A stretch of 64,000 bases of DNA from Trichoplusia ni (Eukaryota; Arthropoda; Insecta; Lepidoptera; Noctuidae), in assembly GCF_003590095.1 (NCBI RefSeq), contig NC_039500.1, positions 1,426,001 through 1,490,000 of the forward strand, in the 5' to 3' direction. Of the stretch, positions 11,941 through 21,687 are shown piece by piece. Position 1 is the first letter of the stretch. Every line of letters begins with the position of its first letter. The translations under genes and the position numbers were made by a program. The notes below the pieces were generated by a model, which worked only from the letters and a program-made list of their open reading frames with translations, was not told where the DNA came from and did no database searches.

Positions 11941-14900
11941 ATGCCACCTAAAAAACGACCATCTTTATCTCGAAATTCGAGAGATGCTAAAAGGATGAGA
12001 AATGCGCGTTCTCAAGAATCGGCAGAGGAAAGAGCACATCGGTTAAACTCTATGAGAGTTAGTGCCTCAACCTCTCGAGCCAATGAAAGCTCTCTAGAGA
12101 GAGAGATGCGATTAGCAGCTGACAGAGCGAGACGAGCTACATCACGGGCGTCTCAAAGCTCTTCTCAACGAGAGCTGAGGCTTACCATTGACCGAGAACA
12201 ACATGTGTTATCCCGAGATGCTGAAACTGCGTCACAACGAGAATTGCGTCTCACTGCTGACCGCGAACGTCATATATTGTCTCGCGAGTCAGAAACCTAC
12301 ACTGAGAGGGAATTGCGTCTCACAGCTGACCGCGAACGTCATATATTGTCTCGCGAGTCAGAAACCTACACTGAGAGGGAATTGCGTCTCACAGCTGACC
12401 GCGAACGTCATATTTTATCTCGAGAATCTGAAACTTTAACTCAATATGAAGACCGTTTGACAAATGATAGGGTGCACCATAATGTTATTCGATCTCTCGA
12501 AGACGCACATGAGCATGAACAACGACTAGAGTCGGTACGCGAATATTATAATTCTTTGAGACAAGAACGATCAGTAAGTTTGTCTAATGAAAGATTAAGA
12601 ATCGAAAATATTCGGTCTCTTGAAACGGACGAACAGCGAGAGGCCCGTCTTACTGCAGACAGATTTCGACATAGCCTTTTAGATGTACACATAGAAGATC
12701 AATCTAGAAATTCGGTGGCTTGGTCCGACAAGTATAAAAGTGGGTTTGCTTATAACCTCACAATTGATTATGGATCATCTTCTGTAATAGGCGATATGAA
12801 CGTGGTATGTCGTTTTTGTAATGCTTCAAAGTGGAGTAAGGAGTCAGCTGGTTTCTGTTGTTCTACAGGTAAAATAAATTTGCCTTCATTCGAAGACCCA
12901 CCGGAACCTTTGAAATCACTACTTTTAGGGGAACATATACAATCTAAACATTTTTTAGATAATATTCGCACTTATAATAGTGCATTTCAAATGACATCCT
13001 TTGGCGCTCAACAAATCTCAGAAGGTCATTTCATGCCTACTTTTAAGATACAAGGTCAGGTTTACCATTTGATAGGATCCCTTTTGCCTGAAAACCAACC
13101 TAAGTTTCTTCAAATATATTTTGTATCCGACTACAACGAACAGTCGAATATAAGAAATCAATATTTCCCGAATTTAAATACTGAACTCATATCACAACTT
13201 CAGAACATGTTGCATCAGGTTAATTCGTATGTATGCAGTTTTAAATCGGCATTAGAAGCTCTTCCTCGAGATGATGATAACAATTATAAAATTGTTATAA
13301 ATGCCGATAGGCGTCCAACTCAGGAACACCCTGGGCGTTATAATGCTCCATCCACGAATGAAGTTGCTGTGGTATTGGTCGACCAGGAATGTGATAGGCG
13401 TGATATCGTTATCCGTTCCAGAGATAATCGTTTGCAACGTATTTATGAAACCCACAGGGCTTACGACAGTTTGCAATATCCTTTGATATACTGTCGAGGG
13501 GAAGATGGTTATAATTTTGCTTTATACCAAACTGATCCGCGTACAGGCGCACCTAATTATAATAAAAAGATTTCATGCCTTCAATTTTACTGTTACCACT
13601 TGCAAGTAAGACGGAATAGGTTTGTATACTTTCAACGTTTTCGTGGCTTATTCAATCAGTTTATTGTAGACATGTACGCAAAAATTGAAACCGAAAGATT
13701 AGTTTATATACGATCTAATCAAAGGCAGCTGCGCGTTGAAGAATACGTGCACCTTCGCGACGCCATGCAGCAAGATAACGATACGGTGAATATGGGTCGT
13801 TTAGTTATTTTGCCCTCTTCTTTTACTGGTGGTCCACGATACATGCACGAACGTACTCAAGATGCTTTTTGTTACGTAAGAAAATATGGACGTCCCGACT
13901 TATTTATTACTGTAACTACCAATCCTAAGTGGGATGAAATTACTCGGGAGCTTCTTGAGGGTCAAGCACCGCATGACCGCCATGATATCATAGCAAGAGT
14001 TTTTCATTTAAAATTAAAATCAATGATAGATCTACTTACCAAAGATAAAATTTTTGGAGAAGTATTGTGTTATATGTATAGTATTGAATGGCAAAAACGC
14101 GGCTTACCTCACGCACATATCCTGCTTTGGTTAAAAGATAAGGTTCGACCTAATGATGTAGACAGTTTAATCAGTGCTGAAATTCCAAGTCCGATTGCAG
14201 ATCCCGTGTTATACGACATTGTTAAAACTCATATGATACATGGTCCATGTGGTTCGTTTAACGGGAATTCTCCTTGCATGCAAGACGGTCGTTGCACTAA
14301 AAGATATCCAAAAGCCTTAGTGGATGGCACTGTAACAGGACATGATGGATACCCATTATATCGTCGCCGTTCAAGAGATAATGATGGTTTTACTGTTGAA
14401 AAGCGAGTGTCTGGACAACAAGTTACTTTAGATAATAGGTGGGTCGTTCCGTATTCTCCTGTGTTGTCCAGAGCATTTCAAGCTCACATAAATGTTGAAA
14501 TGTGTAATAGTGTAGAGTCAATAAAATATATTTGTAAGTATATTAATAAGGGCAGTGACCAAGCTACATTTGCTTTGAGAAATGAACATGATGAAGTTAC
14601 AAGATTTCAGTCAGGCAGATATATAAGTTCTTCAGAAGCTGTGTTAAGTTTCAACATTCACGAAAGATATCCACCTGTGACTCATCTGGATGTTCATCTT
14701 GAAGGCGGCCAACGTATATATTTCAACGCCGAAAATGTCACAGAACGGTTAGAGAACCCTAGACAAACAAGTTTATTAGCATTCTTTCGACTTTGCCAAA
14801 CTGATGATTTTGCAAAATCTCTTTTGTATGAGGAAGTTCCATCGTATTATACCTACGATAAGCAACGGGGTGTCTTTAATCGAAGACGCCGTGGCAGGCC

Positions 14901-15537
14901 TGTAGATGGCGAGTCAGGTATTTTTAAAGAACATGTTCTTGGTAGAGTGTACACCGTTCATCCTAACAACGCTGAGTGTTTCTATTTGCGATTATTATTA
15001 CATACCGTGCGAGGACCAACCTCATTTATAGATTTGAGAAAAGTAGACGATGTTGTTTATCCCACTTATCAAGCAGCTTGCCAAGCGCGTCATTTGCTTG
15101 AAAATGATCAGCATTGGGATGACGCTTTAGCAGAATCCTGTGTTAGTGATAATCCACGACGGTTACGCCATTTATTTGTAACATTACTCACATTTTGTAA
15201 TTTGTCAGATGCTGTAACATTATGGGAAAAATTTTCAGAAGACTTTCTTAGAAATATACCTAACAATGATGAAGGCACAACTAATGATAATTTCCGTGAT
15301 CTTGCCATAAATCAGTGCTTATTAGCTCTTCGGGATGACTTAACAGCAGTAGGCGGTAAATCACTCTGTGAATATGGTTTGCCAACACCAACCTCAGTCG
15401 GAGAGGTAACTAATAGGGAATATTCCGCAGAGATTGGTTACAATTTAACGGAACTGCTGACAACATTAGAAAACGGTGTCCCAATGATGACTGCAGAACA
15501 ACGTTCAGTTTATGACCGCGTGTGCAATAGTGTTTAA
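11941..15537 (+). CDS. Helitron Rep protein with N-terminal 23-residue repeats (first part of Rep-helicase)
   Basis: This is the rolling-circle replication initiator part of the Helitron transposase, expected to nick and rejoin single DNA strands at the element ends in the nucleus. ATG at 11,941 is the first in the frame and lies just after the core promoter. Residues 31-214 are eight 23-residue repeats (RELRL..DR....SR..ET pattern), with two weaker ones to about 255. A cysteine pair region (CRFCNASKW, then CC) follows at about 276-292. The Helitron N-terminal region includes FVYFQRFRGLF at 561-571. The HUH motif is GLPHAHILLW, with His724 and His726. The two catalytic tyrosines are in IKYICKYINKG, Tyr863 and Tyr867, the YxxxY spacing of Helitron Reps. 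The frame stops at TAA 15,535-15,537 just before the helicase, and the same frame goes on directly, so this is probably a nonsense mutation in a once-single protein. Confidence 0.85.
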   Translation: MPPKKRPSLSRNSRDAKRMRNARSQESAEERAHRLNSMRVSASTSRANESSLEREMRLAADRARRATSRASQSSSQRELRLTIDREQHVLSRDAETASQRELRLTADRERHILSRESETYTERELRLTADRERHILSRESETYTERELRLTADRERHILSRESETLTQYEDRLTNDRVHHNVIRSLEDAHEHEQRLESVREYYNSLRQERSVSLSNERLRIENIRSLETDEQREARLTADRFRHSLLDVHIEDQSRNSVAWSDKYKSGFAYNLTIDYGSSSVIGDMNVVCRFCNASKWSKESAGFCCSTGKINLPSFEDPPEPLKSLLLGEHIQSKHFLDNIRTYNSAFQMTSFGAQQISEGHFMPTFKIQGQVYHLIGSLLPENQPKFLQIYFVSDYNEQSNIRNQYFPNLNTELISQLQNMLHQVNSYVCSFKSALEALPRDDDNNYKIVINADRRPTQEHPGRYNAPSTNEVAVVLVDQECDRRDIVIRSRDNRLQRIYETHRAYDSLQYPLIYCRGEDGYNFALYQTDPRTGAPNYNKKISCLQFYCYHLQVRRNRFVYFQRFRGLFNQFIVDMYAKIETERLVYIRSNQRQLRVEEYVHLRDAMQQDNDTVNMGRLVILPSSFTGGPRYMHERTQDAFCYVRKYGRPDLFITVTTNPKWDEITRELLEGQAPHDRHDIIARVFHLKLKSMIDLLTKDKIFGEVLCYMYSIEWQKRGLPHAHILLWLKDKVRPNDVDSLISAEIPSPIADPVLYDIVKTHMIHGPCGSFNGNSPCMQDGRCTKRYPKALVDGTVTGHDGYPLYRRRSRDNDGFTVEKRVSGQQVTLDNRWVVPYSPVLSRAFQAHINVEMCNSVESIKYICKYINKGSDQATFALRNEHDEVTRFQSGRYISSSEAVLSFNIHERYPPVTHLDVHLEGGQRIYFNAENVTERLENPRQTSLLAFFRLCQTDDFAKSLLYEEVPSYYTYDKQRGVFNRRRRGRPVDGESGIFKEHVLGRVYTVHPNNAECFYLRLLLHTVRGPTSFIDLRKVDDVVYPTYQAACQARHLLENDQHWDDALAESCVSDNPRRLRHLFVTLLTFCNLSDAVTLWEKFSEDFLRNIPNNDEGTTNDNFRDLAINQCLLALRDDLTAVGGKSLCEYGLPTPTSVGEVTNREYSAEIGYNLTELLTTLENGVPMMTAEQRSVYDRVCNSV
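12241..12378 (+). repeat. Tandem 69-bp in-frame duplication
   Basis: 12241-12309 and 12310-12378 differ at one base, and a third, more diverged unit follows from 12,379. Each 69-bp unit is exactly one 23-residue repeat of the protein. The near identity points to recent unequal exchange or slippage inside the repeat domain. Confidence 0.85.
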
Positions 15538-16854
15538 AATAATTTGGGAACAATATGGTTTTTAGATGCACCTGGAGGAACTGGAAAAACCTTTTTGACT
15601 AAATTAATATTGGCTTATGTTCGAAATCAGCGTAAAATTGCTCTTGCCGTAGCTTCATCAGGGATAGCTGCAACATTGCTACCAGGAGGTAAAACTGCTC
15701 ACAGTATGTTTAAAATACCAATTGATTTAGATCGCACGGAAAATCCAACCTGTAGTATTTCAAGAAATAGCGACAAAGCTAAGGTATTACGCGAGTGTAG
15801 TTTAATCATATGGGATGAATGTACGATGGCCCATCGAAAAGGAGTAGAAGCGGTAGACAGAACTTTAAGGGATATAAGACAAAATGATCGACCAATGGGC
15901 GGTATCACGGTTTTATTTTGTGGTGATTTCCGACAAACCTTACCGGTAATACCACGGGGAACCCGAGCTGATGAGGTTAGGGCTTGCCTGAAAAGCTCTT
16001 ATTTATGGCGAGATATACAATCGGTGCATTTGACTATAAATATGCGAGTGAGAACTGGAGATAACCCGGATGATAGTTAATTTTCTGACACATTATTAAA
16101 GATTGGTGAAGGTACCTATCCACAACTACACCAAGGAAAACTTATACTGACGCCTGAATTATGTTGTATGGTGCAATCTCAACCACATCTTATATCGTCG
16201 GTTTACGGTGACGTAACAAATATATTAAATAGGGACAATTCTTGGCTATGCGAAAGATCTATTTTAACTCCTCGCAATGACCAGGCATCTGAGATCAATA
16301 ACAAAATACTGTCGAATATACAGGGGGAAAGCAAAGTTTATAGATCAATAAATAGAATGGTCGATGAACAAGAAGCCACTAATTACCCGATAGAATTTTT
16401 AAATTCTTTAAATATGCCCGGACTTCCCTCTCATGAAATTTGTTTAAAAATTGGGATACCGATTATTATGCTCCGAAATTTAAAACCACCACAACTTTGC
16501 AATGGAACTCGACTAAAAGTAACCCAGTTGCAACAAAATATAATCGAGGCTCAAATTTTAACAGGTTGCGGTGCAGGAGAAACCGTCTTTATTCCCAGAA
16601 TACCCTTAATACCAAATAATTTTCCATTCCAATTTAAAAGGACGCAATTCCCAGTATCGGTGTGTTATGCAATGACAATTAACAAGGCTCAAGGGCAGAC
16701 TTTTCGTGTTGCTGGAGTAGATCTCAGTGTCAGTTGTTTCTCACATGGTCAGTTGTATGTTGCTCTTTCCCGTGTTAGCAGTTCTAAAAGTCTTTATGTT
16801 CACGTGCCGGACGGGTCAACTTTCAATATAGTTTACCCGGAAGCTTTGCACTAA
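15538..16854 (+). pseudogene. PIF1-type helicase part of the Helitron protein, broken by in-frame stops
   Basis: This is a superfamily 1B helicase domain of the PIF1/RRM3 type, the motor that unwinds DNA during rolling-circle transposition. It continues the Rep frame without any shift. Walker A is GGTGKT at 15,574-15,591 (codons 1212-1217 of the joint frame). Walker B is IIWDE near 15,811. FCGDFRQTLPVI follows at about 15,920. The C-terminal motifs are CYAMTINKAQGQTF and GQLYVALSRVSSSKSLYV at about 16,660-16,800. A TAA at 15,535-15,537 cuts it from the Rep part, and a TAA at 16,078-16,080 splits it again. No frameshift is present anywhere in 1,637 codons. The likely product, if made, would be truncated and helicase-dead. 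The second stop lies between the nucleotide-binding half and the C-terminal half. Confidence 0.85.
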
Positions 16855-17046
16855 AGTATTTTCGTTTTATAGGTACCTTTACCTTACCTTTATAAGGCAG
16901 TGGTACTTATATTGCCACCAGAATTTGAACCTTAACACATTATTATAAAGTTTAAAAGCTATAAATATTTTTAAGTTCTGTGTCTTATAAAGGGTTAAGC
17001 CTTATGTGAACGTGATCTAAACAATATTACCAATATAAATAATAAT

Positions 17047-17052
17047 AATAAA
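17047..17052 (+). terminator. Candidate polyadenylation signal of the Helitron gene
   Basis: AATAAA lies 193 bp after the stop codon, within an (AAT)n tract. It is the clearest signal before the element end, but low-complexity AT sequence makes chance matches likely. Confidence 0.3.
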
Positions 17053-17088
17053 TATTACCAATACATTAACTTAATACACAAGGAGTTA

Positions 17089-17176
17089 CACGCTGACGGA
17101 GTCGCGGACACAGCTATCTATACTTTTCTGCCGGAAGTCACTATTCCACGCGGACGAAGTCGCGGGCACAAGCTAG
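17089..17176 (+). repeat. Doubled Helitron 3' terminus
   Basis: Two similar termini lie in tandem. The first, at 17,089-17,116, reads CACGCTGACGGAGTCGCGG then ACACAGCTA. The second, at 17,146-17,176, reads CCACGCGGACGAAGTCGCGG then GCACAAGCTAG. Between them is TCTATACTTTTC, which looks like the 5' start of the element (TCTATACTT). The outer copy is the better match to the CTAG consensus. The gap suggests either a very short Helitron derivative inserted at the first end, or a head-to-tail junction later reduced. Confidence 0.7.
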
Positions 17177-19334
17177 TCTGAATTAAATTTCTGTCTGATA
17201 TTTGAGTACCTAAGTGATCAATACTCGTTCTTTCATTTGGAAAAAAAACCTCTTGCCCAGCAACAGCTGTTGTTGTATTTTAGGATTCCTTAAGTCAAAA
17301 GGTAAATCAGAACCCTAGTACACCGCTGTCTGTTCCTCTGTCAGTCTGTCAACATGACATGTAGATATGTCATGAACCGCGATAGCGTGACAGTTGAAAT
17401 TTTCACAGATGATATATTTTTGCTGCCGCCTTAACAACAAATACTAAAAATAAAAATCGATGCTAAGCAACGTCACGGTCATAAATTGGCTAGGTGACAA
17501 ATAAATTTGTCACTAACCTCAAATTAACTCGTTTGTTCTATTTATGCGGAACCCTCAATTAAAATAAAATTCCATCTTAAAATCTAAACATTATAATTCA
17601 AGCAACATTTCATTTTTCATGTAAATAACCCAACAAGCTGCAATTGCTGTTAACAAACATGGACATTAATTAAAACTTGTACAAAACAGCACTAAACTTC
17701 CGGGAGGGGTAAATAAAACAATAAATTGGCCACATCTATCTACATTCCCGCAAACGATGTACGAATTAGAGTTACTACTAGACTCACTGGCTTAGTTCAC
17801 AAGAATAAGTACAACACACCTTGACTAACCTCACACATCCGTTGCCTACAATAGTTGTAGTACGGTCTGCAAGAGAAGTTAGCAACATTACTCTATCAAA
17901 TTGAATGTGTTAATATCGTAATAGGTGTCAAGATCGGCCAAACACTTTATTTGTGTTTTTTGTTTAGGCTGGGGTTGCATGGACAGTGGACACCCATCTC
18001 CTCGGGGGAGTTCGCGTGTAGTGTCAGACTCTTACTTACTTAACCTAAACCGCCGTGTAACGACTTTCAAATACTAACAAATCATTCTTAAATGACACCA
18101 AAAAAGAATGGCATATATATATATTTTTTTTTACTGATCTTGCTGACTGTACGTCACTAGTAGAGTTTTAGCAACAGATTTAATGAACTCCAAATGTTAG
18201 CGTTTTGTTATTGAATTTGAGGGAAACAATGATGTTAATTGCTTGCAGTTTATGCATTCTGGCTCATCTGTGCAGACAAACACTAAACGTTAAACGTCTG
18301 ATGCAGAATGTACAAATATTTATGCAAAAATTTGAAGGCACAATTTTGACCCATATTATTATTAGCTAAGAAACTACTACTGTTGCAAAAAAACAAACTC
18401 AAAATTAACTAAAGGAGTATAAAATTTATGTATGCTTAGGTGCAAACCGAAAAGGATCCTGTCTGAACATAATATTGGGATGTAAACTATCCTATATGTT
18501 AATCCTGGTTTATAATATATATATATAAAAATACCCTCATACGCAAACGTAAACGTCATCAATACACACCGAATGATGTGTAACGCGATTATCTGTGAAT
18601 GAATGAACGAAAAGAATGCGTTCATTATTTACACATCTCTATTACATTACGGTTCTGCCGAAGACGCCATTCGACTCCTTAATTTGTAATTCGAAATCCA
18701 AATACAAATATCGTTAAGGTACGTTTCCGTGGACCGCGAATCTGTGACCTATTGCCGCCATTGCTGTGATCTACGATATAAAGACGGTTAATGTATGCGT
18801 TTTCAACTTGTTTTCTTCCAAATTAGATATTTTTTTCATGGGTTGTAAACTTTAATTTCAGTTTATCTATCAATAACTTTGTTTTTAGGTTCTTTTCATT
18901 TGTGCTCTTTTATTTACTTCATGACGAAACGACAGTTATTGCTCAAACAAAAAAAACTATCGAATGCAGATGGATGATGTATAGTACTCTCGGCTTAAGT
19001 CGGCCGCACGTGGTATATTGACTACAATCAGTCACATTGCACGGAGATTCACCTTAATTTGAACTCGTACACGCGCCGCTAGAACCGATACTAGCAATAC
19101 GAGTCGATTCGGATTATATCGAATATTGATTGTAAACATTCTTGAAAACAACTCGGGAATTCAATGAGGGATCGAGTTTCACAACCGATTTGTCTTTTTT
19201 ACTTTCTTTAACATAAAAAGTTTTAACTTGTCTTGTTTTAAAAGCCTTTTCTTGTCCAGATTTTAGGTTTTACTGGAATTGTAAAATAAAATCGATAGTG
19301 AATTCTTAATTACGTAATAAAACATGTCATTCAT
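17177..19334. other. Non-coding stretch after the Helitron
   Basis: No gene seen. It contains a fragment at about 17,335-17,415 of a dispersed family with TGTCA..ACCGCGATAGC..GACAGTTGAAATTTTCA (minus orientation), and at about 17,980-18,055 a piece with GTGTCAGACTCTTACTTACT that recurs in reverse near 24,300. Short (TA)n tracts lie at 18,115 and 18,517. The 82-codon minus-strand frame at 18,377-18,625 has no recognisable feature. Confidence 0.5.
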
Positions 19335-19450
19335 TCGCTGGCCTGTTGGTCTAGGTCTAGGCCCTGACTGCTATACCGAAAGGTTCAATTCCCACCCCAC
19401 CTGGGTGGGAATTAATGGGAATGAATGTTAATGAGATTTATCAGTTATTT
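19335..19450 (+). repeat. tRNA-derived SINE
   Basis: GGCCTGTTGGTCTAGG serves as an A-box-like head, then CCCTGACTGCTATACCGAA, then a B-box-like GGTTCAATTCC at 19,382-19,392. This is a SINE head of lepidopteran type. A perfect hairpin (11-bp arms at 19,387-19,397 and 19,403-19,413, 5-nt loop) covers the end of the B box, which may be a private mutation in this copy. Confidence 0.65.
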
Positions 19451-20649
19451 ACTACTCATAATAGAAGCTTGGCGGAATGTCGAAAAAAACAGTCATAATT
19501 TCAAGCCATTGAAACTTTACTCGATACCTATCAAAATCGAGTAATATCGATTCCAACTCTACACGAATTCGATTCTTAAACTCCGGAACGTTCCATTGCT
19601 CACAGGTTAACGAATGTAGGTTTAGCACTAATGTTCTGAAACGTCGATTTAACTGCTAGTCTATCTAGGAGATAGTTCAGTATTAACTATCGATCGAATA
19701 CGACCGCTTTATTGAACTTTAGATGTGTACGCAGAATTCAAATAAACTAAAATTCATGCCTTAGTTTCCGTTGAATTTAATCATTTGAAGTCGAAGTGGG
19801 TTCTAAGATTCTTCATATATAAACCTCATTAAACATTATACGTGCGATTTAGTTTAAATCTTAGTTATGATACAGGCAGTTACAGAATTGCAGCGGTCAT
19901 AAAAAAAAAAATGAAATTTAAAACGTGATTGATACAGGCAGTTATAGAATTGCAGCGGTCGTAAAAAAAAATATGAAATTGAAAACGTGATTTAATTTCA
20001 CGTAATTTGTAACTTCGTAAGTAGATACTCCAAAAAACTGCAAAAACATCATCGATTTGAAAATAAACTTCTTTAATATGAAGTCTGGTGGATTGTTAGA
20101 CGTAGTTAGAATTTGACGTCTATTTTTTCTATTTTCACAATGTGGACACTTTTTTCCGTAAACCGATACATTTGTTCAATCACCGTCATCCGTTAGTGAC
20201 ATCATAAACCTATATTTAAGAGATATTTACCGTTCATATTCCGTTAAGGGCCCCATTATATTATTGTAGGTACCTACGACCATACTTTCTTATGACTAGA
20301 AAGCATTCCGTTTTACTTTAGCGTAATTTATTTCTTCGTATTATCGTTATACTTGTAAGCATTTGTACATAAAAATGAATGATAATATCGTCTTGGAATA
20401 TAAAACTAAAGAAAAAATACTCAGTTTTAAATGTCGTACAAATTGGCATCGTGTGGTCCTCGGTGAAGGAATTTAAAGGCTACTTATTTTTTATTTTTTA
20501 CATATGTTTGGTGTTATTAAGCTTCCATGATCTAAGTAGATTTTTTAAACCGTCCGAAAGTCTCTATAGTTGTTTAGAATCTCATGTTTACCTGCACAGT
20601 GATTAACAACAGATCATTATTTAGTAGTGCGTCCATAAATTCAGTAACT
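19451..20649. other. Non-coding stretch
   Basis: Apart from the 62-bp tandem duplication annotated separately I see no repeat or gene. The 75-codon frame at 20,379-20,606 has no recognisable domain. Confidence 0.5.
19869..19992. repeat. Tandem duplication of a 62-bp unit
   Basis: 19,869-19,930 and 19,931-19,992 both start GATACAGGCAGTTA, run through GAATTGCAGCGGTC and an A-tract, and end AAACGTGATT. They differ at a few positions, mostly in the A-tract. Nothing suggests a coding role. Confidence 0.85.
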
Positions 20650-20735
20650 TGAACGTCTTTGCGAATGTTAGGGTTCGAACCTACGACCGTTGATTTGGTA
20701 GTAAATTTTCACTAGGCTAATTAAAACTTCTTGCA
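20650..20735 (-). repeat. tRNA-derived SINE fragment
   Basis: On the minus strand GTAGGTTCGAACCCTAAC is a B-box/T-arm-like block, preceded by AATCAACGGTC. It is too short and degenerate to be a functional tRNA gene. Confidence 0.5.
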
Positions 20736-20779
20736 CTCAAGTAATTACCCATTCAAAACAACCATCTAACCACTAATAA

Positions 20780-21051
20780 TCTATATATATACTAATATAG
20801 GTATAAAGCTGAAGAGTTTGTTTGTTTGATTGTTTGTTTGAACGCGCTAATCTCAGGAACTACTGGTTCAAATTGAAAAAATATTTTTGTGTTCAAAAGA
20901 CCATTAATCTAGGAAGGTTTTGGGCTATAAATCATTACGCTGCGACTAATAGGAGCGAAGATACAATGGAAAATGTGGGAAAAAACGGGGTGGATCTAAA
21001 TCATAACTTATATCTTCTAACCACGCGGACGAAGTCGCGGGCAACAGCTAG
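20780..21051 (+). mobile_element. Non-autonomous Helitron, copy 2 (272 bp)
   Basis: It starts TCTATATATATACTAATA after A and ends CGCGGACGAAGTCGCGGG then CAACAGCTAG before T, so both ends and the A/T insertion site are intact. The internal block TACGCTGCGACTAATAGGAG matches the leader of the autonomous element near 10,825 with a few changes. The 77-codon frame inside it is incidental. Confidence 0.88.
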
Positions 21052-21478
21052 TTAGTACATAAAAGGAACAAGAGCATTGTAAATGAACTCAACAACAGCT
21101 AACGACTAAAGCTATATCGAAATTTCAATATTCTTTAAAGCAACTGTAACAGCAAGCACTTTGATTTTATTACAAAACTCAAGCTTCATTGAATTTTATC
21201 GTAAACACTACTTTTGATTCACAAACGTTCTGAGAACTTCAGCTCTCGATAATTCAATTAGAATCAATTGTTTCAATTCGAACAATTGTTTTGTCTATCG
21301 GTATTTTTGTGAACAAGCTTTTATTGGAAATTTATTTAAATCTGACTTGAATATTTAACTAGTACTGATCGAATTATGTTAAAAAGGTCTTTAGTTTGTG
21401 TGTTTCATTTATCTTTTTCTAGAGTCTTTATGCCCACGTTTTCTATCTATAAAGAATGTTAAAGTATATTTCATTTTT
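21052..21478. other. Non-coding stretch
   Basis: No gene or recognised repeat between the Helitron and the next MITE. Confidence 0.5.
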
Positions 21479-21687
21479 CCCACGTTTTTATACACTCACT
21501 TTCCTTTTTTGTTTGTTTGTCGTTCCAGTTTGATTTTTGCAACTCAATTTCGATTCTCAACTTCTCGATATGCTAGTAGGCTGAAATTTTCGGGGTATCT
21601 ACAAACCCGATGACGATGCAATTTTCAACTATAAAGCAATTTTGATAAAATTTGAATTGAAAAACAGGTGTCATTAAGAAACGTGGG
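21479..21687. mobile_element. MITE with CCCACGTTT ends, copy 2 (209 bp)
   Basis: It starts CCCACGTTTTTATACACTC and ends AAGAAACGTGGG, with short inverted ends and a body shared with the copies at 8,760 and 47,132. T-rich sequence on both sides hides any target duplication. No coding capacity. Confidence 0.65.

Larger units (their letters stand above)
10568..17176 (+). mobile_element. Autonomous Helitron with Rep-helicase frame
   Basis: The 6,609-bp element starts TCTATACTTATAATAAATC directly after A and ends with a GC hairpin (CGCGGACGAAGTCGCGGG), then CACAAGCTAG, directly before T. This is the expected structure: 5'-TC, 3' hairpin plus CTRR, insertion between A and T, and no target duplication. 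Inside are a leader of 1.37 kb, one long frame for the HUH Rep and PIF1-type helicase (11,941-16,854) and a 3' segment of 322 bp. There is no apurinic endonuclease domain, so it is a canonical Helitron rather than a Helentron. Leader sequence near 10,820 resembles the internal block of the short copies at 1,252, 20,780 and 58,449. The two in-frame stops suggest this copy is inactive, though recently so. Confidence 0.9.

Noticed and set aside
12188..12439. 83-codon frame overlapping the Helitron Rep gene
   Set aside because: A shadow of the 69-bp repeats in another frame.
20822..21055. 77-codon frame, and the similar frame at 1283-1471
   Set aside because: Both lie inside non-autonomous Helitrons. 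The protein is just a reading of the conserved terminal DNA.
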